A stretch of 64,000 nucleotides of DNA from Suilimivivens sp964393865 (GTDB taxonomy: Bacteria > Bacillota > Clostridia > Lachnospirales > Lachnospiraceae): NCBI GenBank assembly GCA_964393865.1, contig CAYMUW010000003.1:62001-126000 (forward strand), written 5' to 3'. Position 1 is the stretch's first letter. Each line of letters opens with the position of its first letter. Both the position numbers and the translations under genes were made by a program. Below, in pieces: positions 1 to 8,087 of the stretch. Under the pieces are notes generated by a model. The model was not told the origin of the DNA and searched no databases. It saw nothing but the letters and a program-made list of their open reading frames with translations.

Positions 1-1
1 A

Positions 2-1204
2 AGAAGTATCTGGAAGGAGCTTCTGGCCATTTCACAGTATCATGTAATCATGATACTGGTGGTTCAGGCGATGATGTATTTCCTGAAATGGGCGGATGTT
101 TTTTCCAGAGCAGTGATGATCCTGTTCCCGATAGTGAATGTGCTTTTGACCCTGGGGCTTCATCTGATTATCAAAAAGGCCTTCAGGCTCCATTATCGGT
201 CGGAGTTATCTAAGATTAAGGTGCTGGTGATTACGCAAAGAGAAATGGCGGATCAGGTGGTGGAAACCCTGAAGGACAGTCTTGATTTGAATTATCAGCT
301 GGTAGGGATAGCCTGTCCGGATGCAGAAGAAGAGATTCGGAGAGAAATCTCGGGGATACCGCTGCTTTCTCTGGAAGGACATTTTTTGGAGGATGTCACC
401 CTGATGGCGCTGGATGAAGTGTTTGTCTATGTGCCGGAGCTTAGGCAGAAACAGATTCAAGGGATATTAAAAGGTTTTGATGAGATGGGGGTGGACTGCC
501 ACTACTGTCTGGAAATGCCGGGTACGCATTCCTACAGTGGAGCCCTTGACAGCTTTGGAAGTTATTCAGTCATCACCTATACCAGATTCCGGAGCAGTTA
601 TAAAAAGCTTCTGGTAAAGCGTGCAATGGATATTTTAGGCGGACTTGTGGGGATGCTGATTACGCTTTTGGTATTTCCCTTTGTGGCAGCTGCAATCAAG
701 TTGGATTCCCCTGGACCGGTTTTGTTTTCCCAGATCAGGATCGGCAGAAACGGGCGCAGATTTAAGATATACAAATTCCGCTCTATGTATGTGGATGCCG
801 AGGAACGAAAGAAGGAGCTGCAGAAACAGAATGAAATGCAGGGACTGATGTTTAAGATGGAAAATGACCCCCGTATTACCAGAGTGGGGAAATTTATCCG
901 GAAGACCAGTATTGATGAGCTACCCCAGTTTTATAATGTGGTAAAAGGCGATATGAGCTTAGTGGGGACAAGACCTCCCACAGCAGATGAATTTGAGAAG
1001 TACAATCAATATTACAGAAGGCGTATCAGCATGACGCCGGGACTGACCGGGCTTTGGCAGGTCAGCGGCAGAAGCGAGATAGATGATTTTGACGATGTGG
1101 TAAAATATGACCTTCAATATATTGACAGCTGGTCATTGACCCTGGATATCAAAATTCTTTTTAAGACCATATGGGTGGTTTTTGCAGGAAAGGGCTCTAA
1201 ATAG
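2..1204 (+). CDS. Polyprenyl-phosphate sugar phosphotransferase (WbaP/CpsE type), 5'-partial
   Basis: Transfers the first sugar-1-phosphate from a nucleotide sugar to undecaprenyl phosphate at the membrane, starting repeat-unit synthesis. The reading frame is open to the left edge of the window; an ATG at 50 exists but lies inside what looks like the N-terminal membrane region, so the true start is probably upstream. Seen: hydrophobic segments, a Rossmann-like middle (the CoA_binding_3-type region of the family), a membrane hairpin following KRAMDILGG, then the Bac_transf catalytic core with KFRSM, DELPQFYNVVKGDMSLVGTR and PGLTGLWQVSGR. The family is usually about 460 residues; about 400 are visible. 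It is followed 17 bp later by a GT2 gene and is most likely an early gene of the operon. Function is confident; the sugar is not determined. Confidence 0.93.
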   Translation, partial: RSIWKELLAISQYHVIMILVVQAMMYFLKWADVFSRAVMILFPIVNVLLTLGLHLIIKKAFRLHYRSELSKIKVLVITQREMADQVVETLKDSLDLNYQLVGIACPDAEEEIRREISGIPLLSLEGHFLEDVTLMALDEVFVYVPELRQKQIQGILKGFDEMGVDCHYCLEMPGTHSYSGALDSFGSYSVITYTRFRSSYKKLLVKRAMDILGGLVGMLITLLVFPFVAAAIKLDSPGPVLFSQIRIGRNGRRFKIYKFRSMYVDAEERKKELQKQNEMQGLMFKMENDPRITRVGKFIRKTSIDELPQFYNVVKGDMSLVGTRPPTADEFEKYNQYYRRRISMTPGLTGLWQVSGRSEIDDFDDVVKYDLQYIDSWSLTLDIKILFKTIWVVFAGKGSK

Positions 1205-1221
1205 AAGGGTATGGGAAAGAG

Positions 1222-2253
1222 ATGAAAGCTTATAAGGTCAGTTTTATAGTACCGGTATATAATGCCGAGGCTTATTTAAAACGATGTGTAGCTTCTTTAA
1301 GAGAGCAAAGCTACGAAAATCTGGAAATCGTTCTGGTGGATGACGGCTCTTTGGATAACAGCGGAGAGCTGTGTGATGAATATGAGCGGCAGGATGCAAG
1401 GATAAAAGTAATACATAAGAAAAATGGAGGTCTTATTTCTGCGTGGAAGGCGGGGGTAGAGGGCAGCACCGGAGAATATCTTTGCTTTGTGGATAGTGAC
1501 GACTGGGTGGATACAACCATGGTAAGCGAGATGGCAGAGCAGCTGTCGGGAAGTGACAGGGAGATTATATCCAGTGATTATGTGATAGAGTGGGAAAACG
1601 GCAGTAAGCAGTATGTGTGGCAGGAGCTGCCTGCAGGTGTCTATGAAGGTGCGGAGCTTAAAAGGGTAGTTCCAAGGCTTCTGGGGCAGGAAAAACGGTA
1701 TGTGTGCATTTCCAGATGCATGAAGCTGATTTCCCGCAGCTTAATCGAAGATAATTGTAAGTATAGTGATCCTGCCATACGAATGGGAGAGGATACAACG
1801 ATCATGCTCCCTTCCCTGATTGATTGTGAGCGTCTTGTAATTATGGATCATAAGGCGTATTATCACTATTTTTATGTGAATGAATCTATGGTTCACAAAT
1901 ATGACAGAAATTTATTTGAAAATATAGAGCTTCTTCGAAAAATTATTGACCGCATTGTGCATGATAAGTTTGAAGGAAAGCGTCTTGCGGATATGCAGAC
2001 AAGGGCGGATCAGGAATATCTGCTTCTGCTCCTTTTGGTATTGAAAAACGAGGCAAGAGGCAACAAGGAAGGATATCGCAGAAATATTTTAGAGATTTGC
2101 AGGAAGGATGAGGTAAGGCAGGTTGTTAAGAGGGTGAATATTAAGGTGGATGAGAAGTCCAATAAGCTGCTGTACCTTGTACTGTGCCATCCTAATCACC
2201 TTACCATTAGTCTTCTTAGGGCAGCAATGATCGTGTATTACCGCAGGAGATAG
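1222..2253 (+). CDS. Glycosyltransferase family 2 (GT-A)
   Basis: Cytoplasmic GT-A enzyme expected to add a sugar to the lipid-linked repeat unit. The first 110 residues carry the GT2 signature: FIVPVYNAEAYLKRC, the VDDGSLDNSGELCDEY nucleotide-binding loop, KKNGGLISAWKAG and the metal-binding DSDDW. The C-terminal 200 residues are helical and family-variable, as in EpsJ/CpsI-like enzymes. Start is ATG with GGGAAAGAG just upstream. Donor and acceptor cannot be read from sequence. It forms a pair with the following GT2 gene. Confidence 0.92.
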   Translation: MKAYKVSFIVPVYNAEAYLKRCVASLREQSYENLEIVLVDDGSLDNSGELCDEYERQDARIKVIHKKNGGLISAWKAGVEGSTGEYLCFVDSDDWVDTTMVSEMAEQLSGSDREIISSDYVIEWENGSKQYVWQELPAGVYEGAELKRVVPRLLGQEKRYVCISRCMKLISRSLIEDNCKYSDPAIRMGEDTTIMLPSLIDCERLVIMDHKAYYHYFYVNESMVHKYDRNLFENIELLRKIIDRIVHDKFEGKRLADMQTRADQEYLLLLLLVLKNEARGNKEGYRRNILEICRKDEVRQVVKRVNIKVDEKSNKLLYLVLCHPNHLTISLLRAAMIVYYRRR

Positions 2254-2316
2254 TGATTGAAGTGCATGGAGGTGTGCAGCGTTTACTTCCTGCAAGGCAA
2301 AAATATGGGAGGTTTC

Positions 2317-3315
2317 ATGGAACCCTTAATCAGCGTGATTGTTCCTGTTTATAACGGGCAGGACTATTTGGAAAAGTGCATAGACAGCGTGGAGAGACAG
2401 ACCTATCCTGATTTGGAGGTAATCATTGTCAATGACGGTTCTGTTGATGATACATGGGAGGTTTGTGAAAGTCTTAGGGAGCGTTATGATAATGTGACTG
2501 TTATTACGCTGGGGGATGAAGGAGTATCCGCGGCCCGGAATAAAGGGTTGGAAGCTTCGACGGGAGAATATGTTACCTTTGTGGATGCGGACGACAGGAT
2601 TCTGCCGGATATGTTAAGAAGCCTGTATGACCTGATAAAGGAGACAGACAGTGACCTGGCAGGCTGCGGCTTTTTTGGCTGGCAAAAGGAGGAGGAATGT
2701 CAGGCTAAGCTCCATGAAGGGGCATCAGATAAGGAAGAGCCCGGAGTGCAGATCTACAGTGCCGAAGATTACTTGTCAAAGGCCATATTGAAGGGCAACA
2801 GCAGATGCTGGAGCAAGCTTTATAAGCGCACGGCAATTGGTTCTCTTTGTTTTCACAGGGAGCTTACGATTGGGGAGGACATGCTGTTTTTGGTAGAGCT
2901 TTTGCCCAAGATTACCAGGGTGGCAGAGACTACAAGGCCTTTGTACGGTTATTTTCAAAATCCCAAGGGAGCAATGCAAAGAGCCTTTACCCCTGACTAT
3001 ATGGATCAGATTACCTGTTGGGAGTTGGCAAGGCAGCAGGTAATGAAGATAAACAGAGGGCTGAAAAGCAAAGTGACGGCGATACTGCTTGTGGCAATTA
3101 TGCTTACCGCAGGAAAGCTGGCCTTGTTATCCAACAAAGAAAGAGCAGAGCAGAGGGAATATATCAGACTGTGCCATGATAAGATAAAGGATGAGCTTAG
3201 GGATATGGACGCTTATGAAAAGCTGGACAGGGGATACCGTATGAAAACAAAGCTGTTTGCAAAAGCGCCGAAGCTGTATTTATGGCTGTACCATTTCCGC
3301 AAGTATGGGAGATGA
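2317..3315 (+). CDS. Glycosyltransferase family 2 (GT-A)
   Basis: Second GT2 of the cluster, about 332 residues. Begins MEPLISVIVPVYNGQDYLEK; further motifs are NDGSVDDTWEVCE, AARNKGLEASTGEYV and the metal-binding VDADDR. The frame is open further upstream (TTG 2257, ATG 2305), but the ATG at 2317 sits right behind GGGAGG and starts immediately before the first beta strand of the fold, so it is preferred. The C-terminal 130 residues are basic and helical, possibly membrane-peripheral. Likely adds an early sugar of the repeat unit; specificity unknown. Confidence 0.9.
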   Translation: MEPLISVIVPVYNGQDYLEKCIDSVERQTYPDLEVIIVNDGSVDDTWEVCESLRERYDNVTVITLGDEGVSAARNKGLEASTGEYVTFVDADDRILPDMLRSLYDLIKETDSDLAGCGFFGWQKEEECQAKLHEGASDKEEPGVQIYSAEDYLSKAILKGNSRCWSKLYKRTAIGSLCFHRELTIGEDMLFLVELLPKITRVAETTRPLYGYFQNPKGAMQRAFTPDYMDQITCWELARQQVMKINRGLKSKVTAILLVAIMLTAGKLALLSNKERAEQREYIRLCHDKIKDELRDMDAYEKLDRGYRMKTKLFAKAPKLYLWLYHFRKYGR

Positions 3316-3381
3316 GTAAATCTGTACCTGTGGCTTATGGCTTGCAGGCACGTGCCGGAAAGGAAGCAGGTTAATATCAAT

Positions 3382-4590
3382 ATGGACAATAAATTGATTT
3401 TATATATGCATGCAGGCAGCGGCAATCATGGCTGTGAGGCCATTGTAAACAGCCTTTGCCATATGATAAAGGAAAAGACGGTTCTTGTAAGCTATCGGGC
3501 TTTTGAGGATCAGCGTTATTCCCTCAGGAAGCTATGTGAGCTGATACAGGAGAGAAGCTTTGACGAACACAAGCTGACGCATGTGTTGTACTATGCATAC
3601 CGTAAACTGACCGGAGACAGGGAAAGCTTTATCAGATACCGTTATGGTCATGTGTTTCGGAACGGGAGGGTTCCCCTTGCCATATCCATAGGCGGGGATA
3701 ATTATTGCTATGACACCATGCTAAGCGACCTTGAGTTGGCCAACTCCGCTTTTCAGAAGAAGGGCACAAGGACGGTGCTTCTGGGATGTTCCATCGAACC
3801 GGAGCTCTTGCAGAGAAAAAGTATCCTGGAGGATCTGTCTAAGTATCATACCATTATTGCGAGGGAAAGCATTACCTGTCAGGCCTTGCAGGAAGCCTTT
3901 GATAAGCAGAGCGGGGGCGGAACGCCTCATATTTTTTGCTTTCCTGATCCGGCATTTACCTTAAAGGCCAAGGAGCTTCCGTTGCCGGAGGGCTTTGCGG
4001 AAGGAAATACGGTGGGAATCAATGTGAGTCCCATGATACAGGATAATGAAAAGAAAGCCGGAATTACCATGGCCTGTTATCAGGAACTGATCCGGTATAT
4101 CATACAAAATACGGATATGCAGGTTGCCCTGATTCCTCATGTGGTGTGGGGGAACAATGATGACAGAAAACCTATCCGCCAGCTATATGAAATGTTTGCG
4201 GACAGCGGAAGGGTTGTGGAAATCGCAGATGCCTCCTGCGAGGAATTAAAGGGCTATATCGGAAGATGCAGGCTGTTTGTGGGAGCCAGAACCCATGCAA
4301 CCATAGCGGCATATTCCTCCTGTGTACCAACTCTGGTGGTGGGATATTCCGTCAAGGCGAGAGGCATTGCAAGAGACTTGTTCGGAGCTGAGGAAAATTA
4401 TGTGCTTCCGGTTCAAAGTCTTAAGGAAAGAGAGGATCTGATAAGCGGCTTTAAGTGGCTCTTTGACAGGCAGCAGGAAATCAGACAGAAGCTTATGGAG
4501 GTAATGCCATCCTATCAGGAACAGGCGCTTTTGACAGGGAAAGAAGTAGACAGATTATGGGAAGAGTTCAGTCGGCAGCAAGAAATATAG
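3382..4590 (+). CDS. Polysaccharide pyruvyl transferase family protein
   Basis: Family members transfer a pyruvyl group from phosphoenolpyruvate to a sugar of a cell-surface glycan (CsaB, WcaK, Pvg1), giving a negatively charged ketal. Seen: GSGNHGCEAIVNSL near the N-terminus, SIGGDNYCYD, HVVWGNNDDRKP and the C-terminal GARTHATIAAYSSCVPTLV block typical of PS_pyruv_trans. About 402 residues, the normal length. An ATG at 3337 lacks a ribosome binding site, so MDNKLILY at 3382 is chosen. Its end overlaps the flippase gene by 34 bp, suggesting coupled translation. Confidence 0.87.
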   Translation: MDNKLILYMHAGSGNHGCEAIVNSLCHMIKEKTVLVSYRAFEDQRYSLRKLCELIQERSFDEHKLTHVLYYAYRKLTGDRESFIRYRYGHVFRNGRVPLAISIGGDNYCYDTMLSDLELANSAFQKKGTRTVLLGCSIEPELLQRKSILEDLSKYHTIIARESITCQALQEAFDKQSGGGTPHIFCFPDPAFTLKAKELPLPEGFAEGNTVGINVSPMIQDNEKKAGITMACYQELIRYIIQNTDMQVALIPHVVWGNNDDRKPIRQLYEMFADSGRVVEIADASCEELKGYIGRCRLFVGARTHATIAAYSSCVPTLVVGYSVKARGIARDLFGAEENYVLPVQSLKEREDLISGFKWLFDRQQEIRQKLMEVMPSYQEQALLTGKEVDRLWEEFSRQQEI

Positions 4591-6083
4591 CTTTTGGATA
4601 TATCGGTAATTTAACCACCCAGCTGCTTGGGTTTATTCTTCGTACTGTTTTTATCCTTCATCTGGGGGATACTTTAAACGGAATAAACGACCTGTATACA
4701 GGGATATTGTCTGTGCTTTCCATGGCGGAGCTTGGAGTGGGAACGGCTTTAAACTACAGCCTGTATGGGCCTGTGGCACGTAAGGATTATGAAAAAATCA
4801 AATCCTATATGCTGCTTTATAAGAATGCTTACAGGGTAATCGGACTGGTGATTGCGCTGATTGGAATTGCCATTTCTCCCTTTTTGCCCTATTTGGTGAA
4901 ACAGCCCGAGGGAGTATCGGTAAGAGACCTTACCCTGTATTACTTTATTTTTCTGTTTAATACGGTAAGCTCCTATTTTGTGGCCTACAAATACAGTCTG
5001 GTAAATGCGGAGCAGAATAATTATATCCAGACTAATATCATTACGGTGACCAAGATGATCACTGTAATTTTACAGCTTTTGGTGATCATTTTTACGAAAA
5101 ATTTTTACTTGTATCTGCTGACGGCAGCTTTTGTGGAGCTTGTACAGAAGTTTTTTGTCAGCTGGTATTTGAATCGCCGGTATCCTTATTTGAAGGATAA
5201 AAATGTGGTGAAGCTGTCCAAGGAAGAAACCGGGGAAGTGGTAAACAAGACCAAGGCACTTGTGTTTCATAAGATAGGGGATGTGGCAAGGCTGCAGACC
5301 GACAGCATGATTATCAGTGCTTTTATCAATGTAACGTTGGTGGGTTTTGTGGGGAATTATAATATTGTTCTGACCTCCGTTGCCAATTTTGTAAATATTA
5401 TTTTTAACTCCGTATTATCCAGCTTTGGCAATTTGATTGCAACGGAGTCCAAGGATAAGCAGTATCGGCTCTTTAAGGTGTATCGCTTTTTTGCATGCTG
5501 GATTTACGGCTTTTCCGCAGTGGGCTTTTTTCTGCTTTTGACGCCTTTTGTTATGATTTGGCAGGGCGGCACGGAAAAGGTGCTGCCGGCAGCTGTGGTT
5601 GCCTGTATTTTGACGGACTACTATTTTAAGGGAGAGCGTATCGTGTTGTCTAACTTTAAGACGGCAGCAGGGGTGTTTGAGCAAGACAAGTATCTGGCCT
5701 TGATACAGGGAGTGGTTAATCTGGTTATATCCATTGTTCTGGTGCAGAAGGTGGGGCTTGTAGGTGTGTATATCGGCACTATTATATCCGGGGTGATGGC
5801 CAATGTTACCAAGCCGTTTATTATTTATAAGGCCTGCTTTGATAAGACTGTGAAGACCTATTTTTTGGATTCGGTGAAGTATGTGGCGGTTATTTTAGGC
5901 GTACTGGCAGTGCTTCTTGGAATCCAAAGTGTGGTAATGCAGTCAGTGACGATTGTAAGCTTTGTGGTGATGTTTATTATTATCTGTGTAGTTTTTAACG
6001 GAATTTTTCTCCTTTTATTTGGAAGAACGGAGGAGTTTGGATATTTGTGGGGAATTGTGAAAAATAAACTGAAAAGGAGATGA
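4557..6083 (+). CDS. Wzx-type oligosaccharide flippase
   Basis: Integral membrane protein of the MOP/polysaccharide transport superfamily that moves undecaprenyl-PP-linked repeat units to the outer membrane face. About 508 residues with 12-14 hydrophobic segments; the first is amphipathic (RNIAFGYIGNLTTQLLGFI), as usual for Wzx. Conserved features include GTALNYSLYGPVARKD after TM2 and DSMIISAFI in the middle. It starts 34 bp inside the pyruvyl transferase gene, with GGGAAAGAAG upstream of ATG. It probably works with one of the Wzy-like proteins at 16.5-19.3 kb. Two ABC transporters in the window are alternative flippases. Confidence 0.9.
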   Translation: MGRVQSAARNIAFGYIGNLTTQLLGFILRTVFILHLGDTLNGINDLYTGILSVLSMAELGVGTALNYSLYGPVARKDYEKIKSYMLLYKNAYRVIGLVIALIGIAISPFLPYLVKQPEGVSVRDLTLYYFIFLFNTVSSYFVAYKYSLVNAEQNNYIQTNIITVTKMITVILQLLVIIFTKNFYLYLLTAAFVELVQKFFVSWYLNRRYPYLKDKNVVKLSKEETGEVVNKTKALVFHKIGDVARLQTDSMIISAFINVTLVGFVGNYNIVLTSVANFVNIIFNSVLSSFGNLIATESKDKQYRLFKVYRFFACWIYGFSAVGFFLLLTPFVMIWQGGTEKVLPAAVVACILTDYYFKGERIVLSNFKTAAGVFEQDKYLALIQGVVNLVISIVLVQKVGLVGVYIGTIISGVMANVTKPFIIYKACFDKTVKTYFLDSVKYVAVILGVLAVLLGIQSVVMQSVTIVSFVVMFIIICVVFNGIFLLLFGRTEEFGYLWGIVKNKLKRR

Positions 6084-6087
6084 TGGA

Positions 6088-7143
6088 ATGCTGGAAATGG
6101 TAAAAACAGCTGAGCAGGAGCTGCTTACTTATCCCAAACGAGGAATAGGATATTATTTAAAAAGACCCTTTAAGATGCTTGCCGGAAGAGGTGTAGAGCC
6201 TGTTGACAGGATTAACTGGCCAAACGGACTTTTGGCGAAAAGCCTGATGGACTATTATATGCAGAATAAAAATTCCGAAGAAGCCAGAGTGATTATTGAC
6301 TGTCTTAAGAAATATTATGACAGATGGATCAGGTCTAATCGCAAGCTTTACTATGTGGATGATATGGTCAGCGGTATGGCCCTTATTGATCTTCATCAGG
6401 TGACGGGAGAGGAAAAATACAAAAAGGCGGCTGAAGCGATGGTACAGTTTTTATATCATCAGGAGCGTGACGAGGCGGGAAGCTTTCCCTACAGGCCAAA
6501 GCAGAGAAACGGATATATTTTTGCGGATATGATAGGTATGGTATGTCCTTTTCTGTGTAAGTACGCCAGTACATATGGTGATTCCAATGCATTTAATCTG
6601 GCGGTATCTCAAATTCAAAATTTTATCTCCTATGGAATGGATGAGAAAACAGGCTTACCCTACCATGGATATCAATATGAAAGCGGAGTAAAATATGGTA
6701 TTATCGGATGGGGAAGAGCTGTAGGCTGGCTGATGATCGGAATGTCAGAGACTCTTGCCTATTTAGACAGCAGCAGGCCCAGCTATGAAATCATTAAACA
6801 GGCGTACCGAAGACTGGTGGACAAGGTAGAGGCATACCAGCTTGAAGGAGGACTGTATGGATGGCAGCTGGGTGCGAAGGAAGGTCCGGTTGATACTTCA
6901 GCTACGGCAATGATTCTTTATGCTATTGCAAGATCGTTAGAGACCAAGGTACTGATCGGCATACATAAGTCCCGTATGGTGCGGGGAAGAGATGCACTCC
7001 GCAATTCCGTAAAGGAAGGAAGGATATACGGGTGCTTGGCGGAGTGTCAGGGCTTTAGTATGTACCCGCAGGTTTATGGGGCTTATCCGTGGTCGCTTGG
7101 ACCGGCCTTGTCGTTGTTTGTGATGACGGAGGAAGAGGAATGA
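6088..7143 (+). CDS. GH88/GH105-like unsaturated glycuronyl hydrolase
   Basis: Resembles YteR/YesR and unsaturated glucuronyl hydrolases, which remove the unsaturated uronic acid left by polysaccharide lyases. Seen: (alpha/alpha)6 toroid pattern, YVDDMVSGMAL near residue 90, FADMIGMVCPFL with the candidate catalytic Asp147, and GWGRAVGWLMIGM near 207-219 (family motif W-G-R-x-x-G-W). There is no signal peptide, so the protein is cytoplasmic. About 351 residues, normal length. Its stop overlaps the next start (ATGA). A degradative enzyme inside a biosynthetic operon is unusual; it may trim or recycle glycan, or may have been recruited for another role. Confidence 0.8.
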   Translation: MLEMVKTAEQELLTYPKRGIGYYLKRPFKMLAGRGVEPVDRINWPNGLLAKSLMDYYMQNKNSEEARVIIDCLKKYYDRWIRSNRKLYYVDDMVSGMALIDLHQVTGEEKYKKAAEAMVQFLYHQERDEAGSFPYRPKQRNGYIFADMIGMVCPFLCKYASTYGDSNAFNLAVSQIQNFISYGMDEKTGLPYHGYQYESGVKYGIIGWGRAVGWLMIGMSETLAYLDSSRPSYEIIKQAYRRLVDKVEAYQLEGGLYGWQLGAKEGPVDTSATAMILYAIARSLETKVLIGIHKSRMVRGRDALRNSVKEGRIYGCLAECQGFSMYPQVYGAYPWSLGPALSLFVMTEEEE

Positions 7144-8069
7144 TAATAATTCAAATTGCAGGCGGCCTGGGGAATCAGCTTCAGCAGTATGCCCTGTACC
7201 GAAAACTGGTGCGATTGGGGAAAGAGGCAAGGTTAGATCTCTCATGGTTTGATCAGGTTCAAATTGCAGAAAAGGAACGAACCAAAGGGAAAAATGAAAT
7301 TCCGGTTGTAACTAAGAGAGTGCTGGAGCTTCGCTATTTTGACAGGCTGGTGTTTGAGACCTGTACCGCGGAGGAAAAGAGGGCGCTGATCGGATCGGAT
7401 GGCGTGGGCGGCAAGCTTCGAAGGAAGCTGCTTCCATTTACCATACACAAATTCCAGGAAAGCAAAATGTATCATCCCGAAATCTTTGATTTTGAAGATA
7501 TGTATCTTTCCGGTTATTTTGCCTGTGAAAAATATTATGCGGATATCCTGTACGATTTGAGGGAAAAGATACAATTTCCGCCTAGCAGTAACCCATTAAA
7601 CAGGCAGTTGGCACAGAAAATGTCAGCAGGACAGTCCGTCAGTGTGCATATCAGACGGGGAGACTATTTAAATCCGGAAAATGCCGCTATGTTTGGGAAT
7701 ATCTGCACGGATCAGTATTATGCAGAAGCAATAAGGGTAATCAGGGAAAGAGTACCCGAAGCTCATTTTTATATTTTTTCGGATGATATTCCTTATGTAA
7801 AGGCAAAATATAAGGGCGTCGAATATACCATTGTGGATGTCAATCACGGAAAAGACAGCTTTTATGATATATGGCTGATGAGCAGATGCAGGCATAACAT
7901 CTGCGCAAATTCTACATTCAGCTTCTGGGGAGCCAGGCTGAATGAGAATGAGAGTAAAATCATGATACGACCTACGATTCACAAGAACAGTCAGACCTTT
8001 GTAAAAGAAGAGATGGAGGAATTGTGGCCGGGATGGCTTTTTGTCAGTCCGGATGGAAAAGTGATGTAG
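7140..8069 (+). CDS. GT11 alpha-1,2-fucosyltransferase-like protein
   Basis: Likely transfers fucose (or a related 6-deoxyhexose) from a GDP-sugar to the repeat unit. Seen: start IIIQIAGGLGNQLQQYAL (family G-G-L-G-N-Q), the HIRRGDY nucleotide-sugar motif at 170-176 and NSTFSFWGARL near 257-267, all in GT11 order. About 309 residues, normal for the family. The ATG at 7140 overlaps the stop of the hydrolase gene and is preceded by GGAGGAAGAGG; the frame upstream of it is only accidental. No GDP-fucose synthesis genes are seen in the window. Confidence 0.88.
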   Translation: MIIIQIAGGLGNQLQQYALYRKLVRLGKEARLDLSWFDQVQIAEKERTKGKNEIPVVTKRVLELRYFDRLVFETCTAEEKRALIGSDGVGGKLRRKLLPFTIHKFQESKMYHPEIFDFEDMYLSGYFACEKYYADILYDLREKIQFPPSSNPLNRQLAQKMSAGQSVSVHIRRGDYLNPENAAMFGNICTDQYYAEAIRVIRERVPEAHFYIFSDDIPYVKAKYKGVEYTIVDVNHGKDSFYDIWLMSRCRHNICANSTFSFWGARLNENESKIMIRPTIHKNSQTFVKEEMEELWPGWLFVSPDGKVM

Positions 8070-8087
8070 GAAAGAGGTAGAAATATT

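Noticed and set aside
2257..2316. Earlier TTG and ATG starts for the second GT2 gene
   Set aside because: They add a 20-residue N-terminus without family similarity and lack the GGGAGG box found before ATG 2317.
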